Assembly: GCF_008327685.1 (NCBI RefSeq)
Contig: NZ_BDDE01000011.1
Span: 186,001 to 250,000 of the forward strand
Length of the DNA: 64,000 bases
Direction of reading: 5' to 3'
Source of the DNA: Actinomadura sp. K4S16
GTDB lineage: Bacteria; Actinomycetota; Actinomycetes; Streptosporangiales; Streptosporangiaceae
Part shown: positions 7,345-16,375 of the stretch, piece after piece
Layout: each line of letters begins with the position of its first letter
Position numbering within the stretch: position 1 is the stretch's first letter
Made by a program: the position numbers and the translations under genes
Notes under the pieces: generated by a model
Databases searched by the model: none
What the model saw: only the letters and a program-made list of their open reading frames with translations
Told to the model about the DNA's origin: nothing

Positions 7345-8736
7345 TCAGGTGGCCTGGCTCACCGTCGACATGTGGAAGTCGGGCACCCGGATCGCCGGCA
7401 TGGCGGTGCGGGTGAAGTAGTCGGACCACTCGCGCGGCAGCGTCGGCCCGGTCTCGCCGACCTCGGCGAGCCGCGACAGCAGGTCGACCGGGCTCTCGTT
7501 GAACCGGAAGTTGTTCACGGCCCCGACGACCTCGCCGTCCTCGACGAGGTAGACGCCGTCGCGGGTGAGCCCGGTCAGCAGCAGGCTCTGCGGGTCCACC
7601 TCCCGGATGTACCACAGGCACGTCAGCAGCAGCCCGCGCTCGGTGCGGGCGATCATCTCCTCCAGGGAGGCGCCGCCGTCCGGCCCGCGCATCGCCAGGT
7701 TGTCGACGGCGGGGGTGACCGGCAGCCCGGTCCGCTCGGCGGAGTGCCGGGTCTGGGTGAGGGACGCGAGGGTCCCGTCGCCGATCCAGTCCGTGGCGCC
7801 GAGCGCGAGCCCGTTGTCGAACACCGACGACTCGCGGCCGGAGGCGTGCGCGATGACGAACGGGGCGCACTCCATGCCCGGGGCGGCCGGGTCGCTGGAC
7901 AGGGTGACGGGCAGGTTCGCGAGCCGTTCCCCGACGCGGGTACCGCCGCCCGGGGCGCTGAACACCGTCCGGCCGTCCTGCGCGTCCTGGGCGCCCGCCG
8001 ACCAGTACAGGTAGATCATCAGGTCGGCGACGGCGGAGGGCGGCAGGATCGTCTCGTACCGCCCGGCCGGCAGCTCCACGCGCCGCTCGCCCCACTCCAG
8101 CCGCCGCGCGAGGCCGGCGGTGAGGGCGGCGACGTCCACGTCGGTGAAGTCGCGGGTGCCGACGCCCGCCCACGCCGAGCCGCCCGCGCCCTTGGCGTTC
8201 AGCTCCACCAGCCCGGTCGGCTGGTCGTGCCGCAGCCGCAGCCCCGCCGAGCTGCCGAGGAACGTCGAGGTGACCATGTGGTTGGCGAACCCGTACAGGC
8301 GCCGGCCGCCGGCCTGCGCGGCGGCGAACGCCTCGCCGAGCGCGGGCGCGAAGCCCTCGAAGACCCCGATGCCGGTCTCGGCGGGGTCGTCGTCCCATCC
8401 GGAACCGCCCGCGAGCGGCGCCTCGGCGACCAGCGGCCGGGCGTCCTCGGCGGGCTCGTTGCCCGCGGCGTCGGCCTCGGCGGCGCGCACCAGGTCCTCG
8501 ATGCCGTCGGCGCCGACGGCCGACCGCGACACCACGCCCGCCGCCACCCCGTCCGCCGTGCTCCGCAGCGCGATGACGGTGAGGCGGTTGGAGCGGGTCA
8601 CGCCGTTGGTGGTGAGGGTGTTGCCCGCCCACCGCAGGTTCGCGGTGCTCGCCTCGTCGGCGATGACGACGCAGTCGTCCGCGCGGGACAGCGACAGGGC
8701 CCGCTCGACGGCCTCCTGCGGCCTGATCGTGCTCAC
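7345..8736 (-). CDS. TldE/PmbA-type metalloprotease-associated protein
   Basis: The 463-residue protein is the non-catalytic-type partner of the TldD/TldE pair. It shares the family fold (an N-terminal domain with WAGNTLTTNGVTRSNRLTV, a C-terminal beta-rich domain with GLLLTCLWYIREVDPQ and LVEDGEVVGAVNNFRFNESP) but lacks the HExxxH zinc motif seen in its neighbour. In other bacteria TldD and TldE form a heterodimer that degrades or trims unfolded peptides, including microcin precursors. The GTG start at 8736 overlaps the tldD stop as GTGA, so translation is coupled. The convergent 21-bp hairpin at 7271-7331 follows it. Confidence 0.88.
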   Translation of the reverse strand: MSTIRPQEAVERALSLSRADDCVVIADEASTANLRWAGNTLTTNGVTRSNRLTVIALRSTADGVAAGVVSRSAVGADGIEDLVRAAEADAAGNEPAEDARPLVAEAPLAGGSGWDDDPAETGIGVFEGFAPALGEAFAAAQAGGRRLYGFANHMVTSTFLGSSAGLRLRHDQPTGLVELNAKGAGGSAWAGVGTRDFTDVDVAALTAGLARRLEWGERRVELPAGRYETILPPSAVADLMIYLYWSAGAQDAQDGRTVFSAPGGGTRVGERLANLPVTLSSDPAAPGMECAPFVIAHASGRESSVFDNGLALGATDWIGDGTLASLTQTRHSAERTGLPVTPAVDNLAMRGPDGGASLEEMIARTERGLLLTCLWYIREVDPQSLLLTGLTRDGVYLVEDGEVVGAVNNFRFNESPVDLLSRLAEVGETGPTLPREWSDYFTRTAMPAIRVPDFHMSTVSQAT

Positions 8737-10232
8737 TGGCCGGCCTCCTTCACCGCGTTGAGGATGTTGACGCCCCGGAACAGCGCCGACGGGCAGCCGT
8801 GGCTGACCGGCGCGACCTGCCCCGGCTGGCCCTTGCCGCAGTTGAACGCGCCGCCGAGCACGTAGGTCTGCGGACCGCCGACGGCCTCCATCGAGTTCCA
8901 GAAGTCGGTGGTCGTCGCCTGGTAGGCGACGTCGCGCAGTTGCCCGGCCAGGCGCCCGTTCTCGATCCGGAAGAACCGCTGCCCGGTGAACTGGAAGTTC
9001 TGGCGCTGCATGTCGATCGACCAGCTCTTGTCGCCGAGGATGTAGATGCCGCGCTCGACCCCCGAGATCAGCTCCTCGGTGGACGGGCCGCCCTCGGCGG
9101 GCCTGAGCGAGACGTTCGCCATCCGCTGGATCGGCATGCTGGACGCGGAGTCGGCGAAGGCGCAGCCGTTGGAGCGCTCGGCGCCGGTGAGGCGGGCGAT
9201 GCGCCGGTCGGTCTGGTAGCCGGTGAACAGGCCCTCGGAGACGATGTCGAACGACTGGGCCTCCACGCCCTCGTCGTCGTAGCCGATCGTGGCCAGGCCG
9301 TGCTCGGTGGTCCGGTCCCCGGTGATGTTCATGACCTTGGAGCCGTACCGCAGGGCCCCGAGCTTGTCCGGCGTGGCGAACGAGGTGCCCGCGTAGGCGG
9401 CCTCGTAGCCGAGCGCCCGGTCCAGCTCGGTGGCGTGCCCGATCGACTCGTGGATCGTCAGCCACAGGTTGGACGGGTCGACGACGACGTCGTACACGCC
9501 CGGCTCCACCGACGGCGCCGCGAGCTTCTCGGCGAGCAGCTCGGGGATGCGGGCGAGCTCGCCGTCCCAGTCCCAGTGCCGGCCCGACAGCCACTCCCAG
9601 CCGTACCCGGCGGGCGGCGCGAGCGTGCGCATCGTGTCGAACAGGCCGTCGGCGATGCCCACGGCGGTCACGACCGGATGCAGCCGGACGCGCTGCTGGG
9701 TGGTGACCGTCCCGGCGAGGTCGGCGAAGAACTTGTTCTCCTTGACCTGCAGCAGGGTGGCGTCGACGTGGTCGACGCGGTCGTCGCCGAGCAGCCGCCG
9801 GCTCCACCCCGCCAGCAGCGCGACCTTGTCGGCGGTCGGCACCTCGAACGGGTCGGTCTCGTACGCGGAGACCCAGGTGCGCTCGCCGTGGACGGGCTCG
9901 GGCGCCAGCTCGATCGGCTCGCGGTTGACGGCCCGGGCGACGGCGGCGACCTCCACGGCCTGCGCGGCGACGCGGGCCGCGCCCCCGGGCGTCAGGTCGA
10001 TGCCCGCGGCGAAGCCCCAGGTGCCGTCCTTGACGACCCGGACCGACAGCCCGACGTCGTCGGCGTCCAGCGCGGTCTCCAGGGCGGCGTCGTGCAGGCG
10101 GAGTGTCTGGCTGCGGATGCGCTCCAGGCGGAAGTCGGCGTGCTCGGCGCCCAGCTCCCTGGCACGGGACAGCGCCGCGTCGGCCAGCGCGCGGAGCGGC
10201 AGCGCGGTGAAGGCGGGATCGATGTCATGCAC
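8733..10232 (-). CDS. TldD-type zinc metalloprotease
   Basis: The 499-residue TldD/PmbA family protein contains the HExxxH zinc site as HESIGHATE (around residues 261-266) and the conserved C-terminal segment GAFNCGKGQPGQ. It would be the active subunit of the TldD-TldE protease. The GTG at 10232 was chosen because the homologous N-terminus (HDIDPAF...LADAALSRARELGAEHADFR) begins there; a GGAGG sequence abuts this codon, so the ribosome-site spacing is unusually short and the start is not certain. It is first in the tldD-tldE operon and divergent from fabG. Confidence 0.9.
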   Translation of the reverse strand: MHDIDPAFTALPLRALADAALSRARELGAEHADFRLERIRSQTLRLHDAALETALDADDVGLSVRVVKDGTWGFAAGIDLTPGGAARVAAQAVEVAAVARAVNREPIELAPEPVHGERTWVSAYETDPFEVPTADKVALLAGWSRRLLGDDRVDHVDATLLQVKENKFFADLAGTVTTQQRVRLHPVVTAVGIADGLFDTMRTLAPPAGYGWEWLSGRHWDWDGELARIPELLAEKLAAPSVEPGVYDVVVDPSNLWLTIHESIGHATELDRALGYEAAYAGTSFATPDKLGALRYGSKVMNITGDRTTEHGLATIGYDDEGVEAQSFDIVSEGLFTGYQTDRRIARLTGAERSNGCAFADSASSMPIQRMANVSLRPAEGGPSTEELISGVERGIYILGDKSWSIDMQRQNFQFTGQRFFRIENGRLAGQLRDVAYQATTTDFWNSMEAVGGPQTYVLGGAFNCGKGQPGQVAPVSHGCPSALFRGVNILNAVKEAGQ

Positions 10233-10348
10233 CCTCCGCAACCTACCGCCCGCGCCCGTCCCGCCGGGGCCCGCGCGCCGACCGAACAAAGGGAGGTGAG
10301 CGGATCTTGTCGGTTGGGGACATCCGCAGCGGGCGCCGGGGCCGCTAG

Positions 10349-11095
<747 letters not shown>

Positions 11096-11100
11096 CAGTC

Positions 11101-11889
11101 ATGGGAATCCTCGAAGGCAAGCGCATCCTGGTCACCGGCGTCCTCACCGACGCCTCCATCGGCTTCCACGTCGCGCGGATCGCGCAGGAGCAGGGCGCCG
11201 AGGTGGTGCTGACCGCCTACCCGCGGCCGACCCTGACGCAGCGGACCGCCAAGCGGCTGCCGTCCGGCCCCGACGACCCGCCGCCGGTGCTGGAGCTCGA
11301 CGTCACCGACGCCGACCAGCTCGGCGCCCTCGCCGGGAACCTGCGCGACTGCGGCTTCGACCGCCTCGACGGCGTGGTCCACGCGATCGGCTTCGCGCCG
11401 CAGACCGCGCTCGGCGGCAACTTCCTCGAGACGCCCTGGGAGGACGTCGCGACGGCCGTGCACGCCTCCACGTACTCGCTGAAGTCGCTGACGATGGCGT
11501 GCCTGCCGCTGATGAAGGACGGCGGCTCCGTCGTCGGCCTCGACTTCGACGCCACCAAGGCGTGGCCGGTGTACGACTGGATGGGCGTGGCGAAGGCCGG
11601 CCTGGAGTCGTGCGCCCGCTACCTGGCCAAGTACCTGGGCCCGCAGGGCATCCGGGTGAACCTCGTCGCCGCGGGGCCGCTCGCGACGATGGCGGCCAAG
11701 AGCATCCCCGGCTTCGAGGGCATGACGGACATGTGGCCGAAGGCGGCCCCGCTCGGCTGGGACATCAAGGACAGCGAGCCCACGGCCCGCGCCTGCGCGG
11801 CGCTGCTGTCGGACTGGTTCCCCGCGACGACGGGCGAGATCGTCCACGTCGACGGCGGCCTGCACTCCATCGGCGCCGCGTCCGCGTGA
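11101..11889 (+). CDS. inhA: NADH-dependent enoyl-ACP reductase (InhA/FabI)
   Basis: The 262-residue protein matches InhA closely. It has GKRILVTGVLTDASIGFHVA for NADH binding, HAIGFAP, DFDATKAWPVYDWMGVAKAG with catalytic Tyr158 and Lys165 at the same numbers as in the mycobacterial enzyme, and a C-terminal VDGGLHSIGA. It catalyses the last reduction of FAS-II elongation. Five bases separate it from fabG, so the two form an operon. A short GC hairpin follows at 11898-11919. The residue after the catalytic Tyr is Asp where the mycobacterial enzyme has Asn. Confidence 0.93.
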   Translation: MGILEGKRILVTGVLTDASIGFHVARIAQEQGAEVVLTAYPRPTLTQRTAKRLPSGPDDPPPVLELDVTDADQLGALAGNLRDCGFDRLDGVVHAIGFAPQTALGGNFLETPWEDVATAVHASTYSLKSLTMACLPLMKDGGSVVGLDFDATKAWPVYDWMGVAKAGLESCARYLAKYLGPQGIRVNLVAAGPLATMAAKSIPGFEGMTDMWPKAAPLGWDIKDSEPTARACAALLSDWFPATTGEIVHVDGGLHSIGAASA

Positions 11890-11897
11890 CGCCCGGC

Positions 11898-11919
11898 GGG
11901 CCGCGGCGACCCGCGGCCC
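11898..11919 (+). terminator. GC hairpin after inhA
   Basis: GGGCCGCGG and CCGCGGCCC form a 9-bp stem with a CGAC tetraloop just after the inhA stop and before the convergent gene. No T tract follows. Confidence 0.55.
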
Positions 11920-11935
11920 GCGGCCCGCGGAACCC

Positions 11936-12568
11936 TCAGCGCGCCTCGCGGCGGCGGCGGAGGGCGCGGCCCGCGACGCTGATGTGGAGCGCGCCCACGG
12001 CCCCGGCGGCCCCGGCCGCGGCGGCGACCAGCAGCATCTGGCCGTTGTCCTGGCCGGACGCGGCGACGGGGGAGATGAGCCGGGTCTGCGGCACGGCGGC
12101 CGTCCCGCCGGACGCGTTCGCGTAGGCGTTCGGGTCGGCCGCGATCTCCGGCGTGGGAAGCACGCCGGGAAGCCCCGGCGCGGTGACCGGGGCCTGCCCC
12201 TTGTACGGCTTGAGGCCTCCGGGCCCCGTCATCGGGGCGGGCCCGGACGCGGCCCCCTGCCCGCCGCTCGGCGCCGAGGCCGGCTTGCGCGCCTTGACGG
12301 GCGCCTTGGCAGGCGTCCGCGTCTTCTTGGTGGACTTCTCCGGAACCGGCTTCGCGGTCTTCGACGGCGTCGGCGTCGGCGTGGGCTTCGGGGTGAGCCC
12401 CTCGCGCAGGTTGCCGAGGTTGCACTTCCAGTTCTCGATCGTGCTCTGGGGATCGACGCCCTTCTTGCACGTCTCCGCCTCGGCCGCCGGCGCGGAGAGG
12501 ACGACGACGAGCGCCCCCGCCGAGACCGCCGCCGACGCCGTACCGAGCCGCCTGAGCCGCTGGGGCAT
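11936..12568 (-). CDS. Secreted, membrane-anchored Pro/Lys-rich protein of unknown function
   Basis: The 210-residue protein begins with a signal peptide (basic MPQRLRRLG, hydrophobic stretch, AAEAET cleavage region). A short domain with two Cys (ETCKKG and NWKCNLGN) follows, then a long Thr/Pro/Lys-rich linker of PTPTPT and KTRTPAKAP type. It ends with one hydrophobic segment (MLLVAAAAGAAGAVGAL) and an RRRR tail that would leave it anchored in the membrane with the linker spanning the cell wall. No LPxTG motif is present. GGAGGA lies five bases before the ATG at 12568, which decides the start. I do not recognise a functional family. Confidence 0.75.
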   Translation of the reverse strand: MPQRLRRLGTASAAVSAGALVVVLSAPAAEAETCKKGVDPQSTIENWKCNLGNLREGLTPKPTPTPTPSKTAKPVPEKSTKKTRTPAKAPVKARKPASAPSGGQGAASGPAPMTGPGGLKPYKGQAPVTAPGLPGVLPTPEIAADPNAYANASGGTAAVPQTRLISPVAASGQDNGQMLLVAAAAGAAGAVGALHISVAGRALRRRREAR

Positions 12569-12668
12569 GTCGTTCCTCCACCTGCTGTCCCTGACCCTTG
12601 TTGACATCGTGTCCCATACGGGGTCGTCCGTAAACCGCGACACGGGGGTTTCTTTACCCGTCAGTACC

Positions 12669-14567
12669 TCACTGGGCCACCAGCCGAGCGAGCCTGGTGC
12701 GCCGCGCCGGGGCCCCGTCCTCGCGGACGGCCCTGGCCAGCGCGGGTCCGGCCGCCTGCACGACGGACAGGTGGCGGCGCGCGAGGCCGAACGCGGTGGC
12801 CACCAGCGGCCGCGACAGGCCGTCCGCCGCCAGCACCGCGACCACGCCGGGACGCCGGGTCCCGCGCGCGAGCGCCACCGGCACCGCCCAGCCGTGCCGC
12901 AGCCGGGACGCGTCCGCCGGGGCGACGACCGCGGCGCCGCCCGGGAAGTCGACCTCCAGTCCGTGCGGGCCGCCGCCGGTCACCACGCCCGTCTCGCCGA
13001 GCGGGGCCTGCGGGAGGGGCGCGGCGACGACCACGCGGTCGCCGGGGTCCATGCCGCCGAACGCGCCGGGGCCGGGGTTCAGGCGGGCCTTGAGCGCGGT
13101 GTTGAGGGCGCCGGCGCCCGCGTCCCCGCCCGCCGCCGGGGCGACGACCTGGACGTCCTCGACGGGGATGCCGAGCGCGCGCGGGATCGAGTCGGTGACG
13201 AGCTGGACGGCCCGGTGCACCGCCTCCCCGGCGCCCTCGGCGGGCACGATCACGACCTCGCGGCCGGGGGCGTCCACGGCGGCCAGCTCGCCGCCGCGCA
13301 CCGCCTCGGTCAGCTCGCCGACGGGGCCGGACGGCGGCTCGGCGTCCAGCTCCACCACGGGCACGGTCTCCGACGCCTCCAGGTCGTCCAGCGGCCGGCC
13401 GGGCCCGGCGGGCGGCGCGGCGCCCGGCTCGCAGCACAGCACGAGGTGGGCGCCGTCCGGGCACGCCTCGGTCAGCACCGCGCACAGCTCGACGTCGAGC
13501 GCCGCGCCGTCCGCCACGATGACCAGGTCGAGCTCGAAGGGCCGCTGCTCGCCGCGCCCGTAGACGACGGCCCCGGGCGCGGCCGACGGGTCCTCCCGCG
13601 GCTCCAGCAGCCGGTGCAGGCTGGTGACCTCGACGCCCTCCGCGGCCCCGCCGGGAAGGGCGGCGGCGAGATCGGCGGCGGCACGGTCGGTGGGCGCCGC
13701 CACCGCGGTCCGGACGCCCTGCGACGCGGCGGCGGAGGCGATCGCGGCGACCGTGCGGGCGAGGCCGTCCGGCGCGCCGCGCAGGATGCTCACGCCGGTG
13801 CGCAGCGCGGCGGTGAGGGCGAGGGAGCGGTCTTCGGGGAGCCCGTCGCGCAGGCCCTTCAGGGCCGCGTCGTCCAGCAGCGGCGCCGCGGTGAGCGTCA
13901 GGCGCTGGAAGCCCTCGGCCGCCGCCTCCTCGGCGAGCGCCCACCGCGCCGGGCCGAGCGTCTCCTCCGGCTCCGGCGGCTCGGCGTCCTCCTCGAACGC
14001 CTCCTCGTCGAACTCGGGCTCCTCGGTGAGCGACAGCACCTCCGCCTCGTCCAGCGCCGCCTCGACGGCGCGCCGGGGGTCGGGGAAGCGCAGGCGCTCC
14101 AGCGCGGACAGCACGTCGGCGGCGGGCGTGACCGTGTGGCCCTGGCGCGCCGCCTCCGTCAGCAGGTGCAGGACGAGGGCGCCGCCGCGGCGGGGGTCGT
14201 CGGGGCGGGCGCCGTCGCCGAGGACGGCGCGGGCGAAGTGGTCGGCCTGACCGGGGCGGACGCCGGGGACGCTCAGCAGCCGCCACGGGTCGTCGCGCAG
14301 CCGCCCGGCGGCGCCCGGTCCGAGCCGCGCCGCGGCCCGGGCGGCGAGGGCCGCGGGCACGCCCGTCTCGGCGAACAGCTCGGCGAGGGCGCGCAGGCCC
14401 TCCTCCGGGGTGCGTCCGGGCTCGGGCGCCGGCGCGGGTGCGGGCGCGGAGTCGGGGGCGTCTCTCTCGACGAGCGCTCCGGCGGCGGCCTCGGCGGCGC
14501 GGATGGCGGCCTCGGCGCGGGCCTTGCGCTCGGCGGGGGAGGGCGTCTGGTCAGGGGTGTCGGTCAC
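12669..14567 (-). CDS. RecD2-like helix-hairpin-helix protein with degenerate ATPase
   Basis: The 632-residue protein has the layout of RecD2/TraA-type helicases: an N-terminal helix-hairpin-helix region (residues about 60-115, LLSVPGVRPGQADHFA), an acidic linker, then RecA-like domains. The place where a Walker A motif should lie reads ILRGAPDGLART, with no GxGKT. A Walker B-like LDLVIVADGAAL lacks the usual DE pair. It is therefore probably not a helicase; DNA binding or a structural role is more likely. It stands alone on the minus strand between an anchored secreted protein and an aldo/keto reductase. The family resemblance is moderate, and loss of activity is inferred from the motifs. 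Confidence 0.65.
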   Translation of the reverse strand: MTDTPDQTPSPAERKARAEAAIRAAEAAAGALVERDAPDSAPAPAPAPEPGRTPEEGLRALAELFAETGVPAALAARAAARLGPGAAGRLRDDPWRLLSVPGVRPGQADHFARAVLGDGARPDDPRRGGALVLHLLTEAARQGHTVTPAADVLSALERLRFPDPRRAVEAALDEAEVLSLTEEPEFDEEAFEEDAEPPEPEETLGPARWALAEEAAAEGFQRLTLTAAPLLDDAALKGLRDGLPEDRSLALTAALRTGVSILRGAPDGLARTVAAIASAAASQGVRTAVAAPTDRAAADLAAALPGGAAEGVEVTSLHRLLEPREDPSAAPGAVVYGRGEQRPFELDLVIVADGAALDVELCAVLTEACPDGAHLVLCCEPGAAPPAGPGRPLDDLEASETVPVVELDAEPPSGPVGELTEAVRGGELAAVDAPGREVVIVPAEGAGEAVHRAVQLVTDSIPRALGIPVEDVQVVAPAAGGDAGAGALNTALKARLNPGPGAFGGMDPGDRVVVAAPLPQAPLGETGVVTGGGPHGLEVDFPGGAAVVAPADASRLRHGWAVPVALARGTRRPGVVAVLAADGLSRPLVATAFGLARRHLSVVQAAGPALARAVREDGAPARRTRLARLVAQ

Positions 14568-14663
14568 GGGCTTCCCGTCACGGCTGATCGCGGTTGGCGG
14601 TGGACCGTCCAGAGCGTGCCACGGACGGCCCCGGGCTTCACGGATGAATCGCGCACGGACGCG

Positions 14664-15623
14664 TCACGGGTGGGAGGTCGTGTCCGAGACGTCGGAGACG
14701 TCGTCGAGCGCGCCGCGGATCTCGTTCGGCAGCGTGACCTCCTCGCTCTCCAGGATCGCGCGGAGCTGCGCGGCGGTCCGGGCGCCGACGATCGGCGCCG
14801 CGACGCCCTCCCGGTCGCGGACCCACGCCAGCGCCACGGCGAGCGGGGAGCACCCGAGGCCCTCGGCGGCGGTCACCACCGACTCCACGATGCGGGCGCA
14901 CTCCTCGTCCAGGTACGGCTGGACGAACTCGGCGAAGTGCGGGGCGGCGGCGCGCGACCCGGCGGGGATGCCCGTGCGGTACTTGCCGGTGAGGACGCCC
15001 CGGCCGAGCGGGGACCACGGCAGCAGGCCCGCCCCGGCGTCCAGGGCGGCGGGCACGACCTCCCGCTCGATGTCGCGGCTCAGCAGCGAGTACTCCAGCT
15101 GCGCGGACACGATGGGCGCGCGGCCCGGCCATGCGCGCTGCCAGGCGGCGGCCTTGGCGACCTGCCAGCCGGCGTAGTTGGAGACCCCGACGTAGCGGGC
15201 CCTGCCGGACGCGACCGCCTCGTCCAGCGCCGACAGCGTCTCCTCCAGGGGCGTGGCCGGGTCGTAGACGTTCAGCTGCCACAGGTCGACGTGGTCCAGG
15301 TCCATGCGGTCGAGGGAGGCGTCGAGCGCGCGCAGCAGGTGCCTGCGGGATCCGTCGTAGCGCCCGTTCGGCCGGATGGCGGCCTTGGTCGCGACGACGA
15401 GGTCGTCGCGGTCGACCAGCTCGCGCAGCAGGTGGCCGAGGATGCGCTCGCTGTCGCCGTCGCTGTAGACGTCGGCGGTGTCGACCAGGGTCCCCCCCGC
15501 CTCCACGAACGCGGTGAGCTGGGCCGCCGCCTCGTTCGGGTCGGTGTCCTGGCCCCAGGTCATGGTGCCGAGGCCCAGCCGGGACACCAGCAGCCCGCTC
15601 CGCCCGAGGTGACGCTCCTTCAT
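14664..15623 (-). CDS. Aldo/keto reductase family protein
   Basis: The 319-residue (beta/alpha)8 protein has the AKR signature: LGLGTMTWG at the start, DTADVYSDGDSE with Asp48 and Tyr53, LVVATKA with Lys80, and YVGVSNYAGWQ. The fourth tetrad residue, normally His in DLYQLH, is Asn118 here (LWQLNVYD). An NADPH-dependent carbonyl reductase role is expected from the family, but the His to Asn change may lower or alter activity. It appears to be a single gene, and its substrate cannot be read. The ATG at 15623 fits the family N-terminus. Confidence 0.85.
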   Translation of the reverse strand: MKERHLGRSGLLVSRLGLGTMTWGQDTDPNEAAAQLTAFVEAGGTLVDTADVYSDGDSERILGHLLRELVDRDDLVVATKAAIRPNGRYDGSRRHLLRALDASLDRMDLDHVDLWQLNVYDPATPLEETLSALDEAVASGRARYVGVSNYAGWQVAKAAAWQRAWPGRAPIVSAQLEYSLLSRDIEREVVPAALDAGAGLLPWSPLGRGVLTGKYRTGIPAGSRAAAPHFAEFVQPYLDEECARIVESVVTAAEGLGCSPLAVALAWVRDREGVAAPIVGARTAAQLRAILESEEVTLPNEIRGALDDVSDVSDTTSHP

Positions 15624-15740
15624 AGGCGGTCAATCTAGCGGTCCGCGCAGGCCGCGCGGAAAGCGAGCGGCGGCTCCGGCGGGACGCGCCCGCGGCGTGA
15701 AGATCCTGGTGAGATCTATTGCGGCCGGCTCCCGCCGGGC

Positions 15741-15746
15741 TAGAGT
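15741..15746 (+). promoter_or_regulatory. -10 box TAGAGT, leaderless start
   Basis: TAGAGT ends eight bases before the ATG at 15755, so the transcript would start at or next to the codon. Confidence 0.5.
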
Positions 15747-15754
15747 TCGCAGCC

Positions 15755-16375
15755 ATGGCGCCACCCCCGTTCTCGATGTACTCGCCGAAGACGCCGGAGG
15801 GCGATGGCGGGCCGAGCGTGGCGCCGGTGTTCGGCGCCGGCCCCGGCGACGACCCCGGCTACCTCGCCTCGCTGCGCGCCGGCACCGAGCTCGGCCGGAT
15901 GCGCCTGATGATGCTGGCGCTGCTGGCCGCCCCCGTGCTGATCCTGGCGATCATGCCGCTGATCGTCGAGGACGGCCGCCGCGACGCACCGCCGTGGATC
16001 CACCTCCCGCTCGCGGCGGCCGCGCTGCTGGCCCTGCTCGCCGGACCCCGCGCGCCGCGCCCGATGGAGCCGGGCGCCGAGCCGGGCGCGGCGGCGCTGA
16101 CCGCGCTGATGATGTTCCGGCAGGCGGTCCTGCTGCGGTTCGCGCTGGCCGAGGGCGTGATCCTGCTCGGTCTGCCGCTGGCGATGGTGGCCCACAGCGA
16201 GCTCGTCTTCGTCGTCGGGTTCGTCCTCGGCTACCCGCTGCTGGTGTGGCTGGCGCTGCCCACGCGCTCCGGCGTGGAGCGGATGCGCCGGCGCCTGGAG
16301 GCGCGGGGCGCCGAGTCGCACCTGTGGGCGGTGCTGCTCGCCGCGCCGCCGTCGCCCCACGTCATGGACGGCTAG
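15755..16375 (+). CDS. Conserved membrane protein, function unknown
   Basis: The 206-residue protein has a Pro-rich N-terminus (MAPPPFSMYSPKTPEGDGGP) and about four hydrophobic segments: LMMLALLAAPVLILAIM, HLPLAAAALLALLAG, the LLRFALAEGVILLGLPLAM region, and LVFVVGFVLGYPLLVWLAL. A basic helix follows. I do not recognise the family. The ATG at 15755 sits eight bases after a TAGAGT -10 box, consistent with leaderless expression. Its TAG stop shares the bases CTAG with the stop of the convergent corA gene. Confidence 0.75.
   Translation: MAPPPFSMYSPKTPEGDGGPSVAPVFGAGPGDDPGYLASLRAGTELGRMRLMMLALLAAPVLILAIMPLIVEDGRRDAPPWIHLPLAAAALLALLAGPRAPRPMEPGAEPGAAALTALMMFRQAVLLRFALAEGVILLGLPLAMVAHSELVFVVGFVLGYPLLVWLALPTRSGVERMRRRLEARGAESHLWAVLLAAPPSPHVMDG

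Noticed and set aside
10307..10315. TTGTCGGTT upstream of fabG, 8 of 9 matches to the PafBC-linked motif
   Set aside because: No TAnnnT box occurs eight bases downstream, so the promoter geometry is wrong.
12153..15638. Plus-strand open frame of 1161 codons
   Set aside because: It is antisense to the RecD2-like and aldo/keto reductase genes, with repetitive Arg/Gly composition and no recognisable domain.
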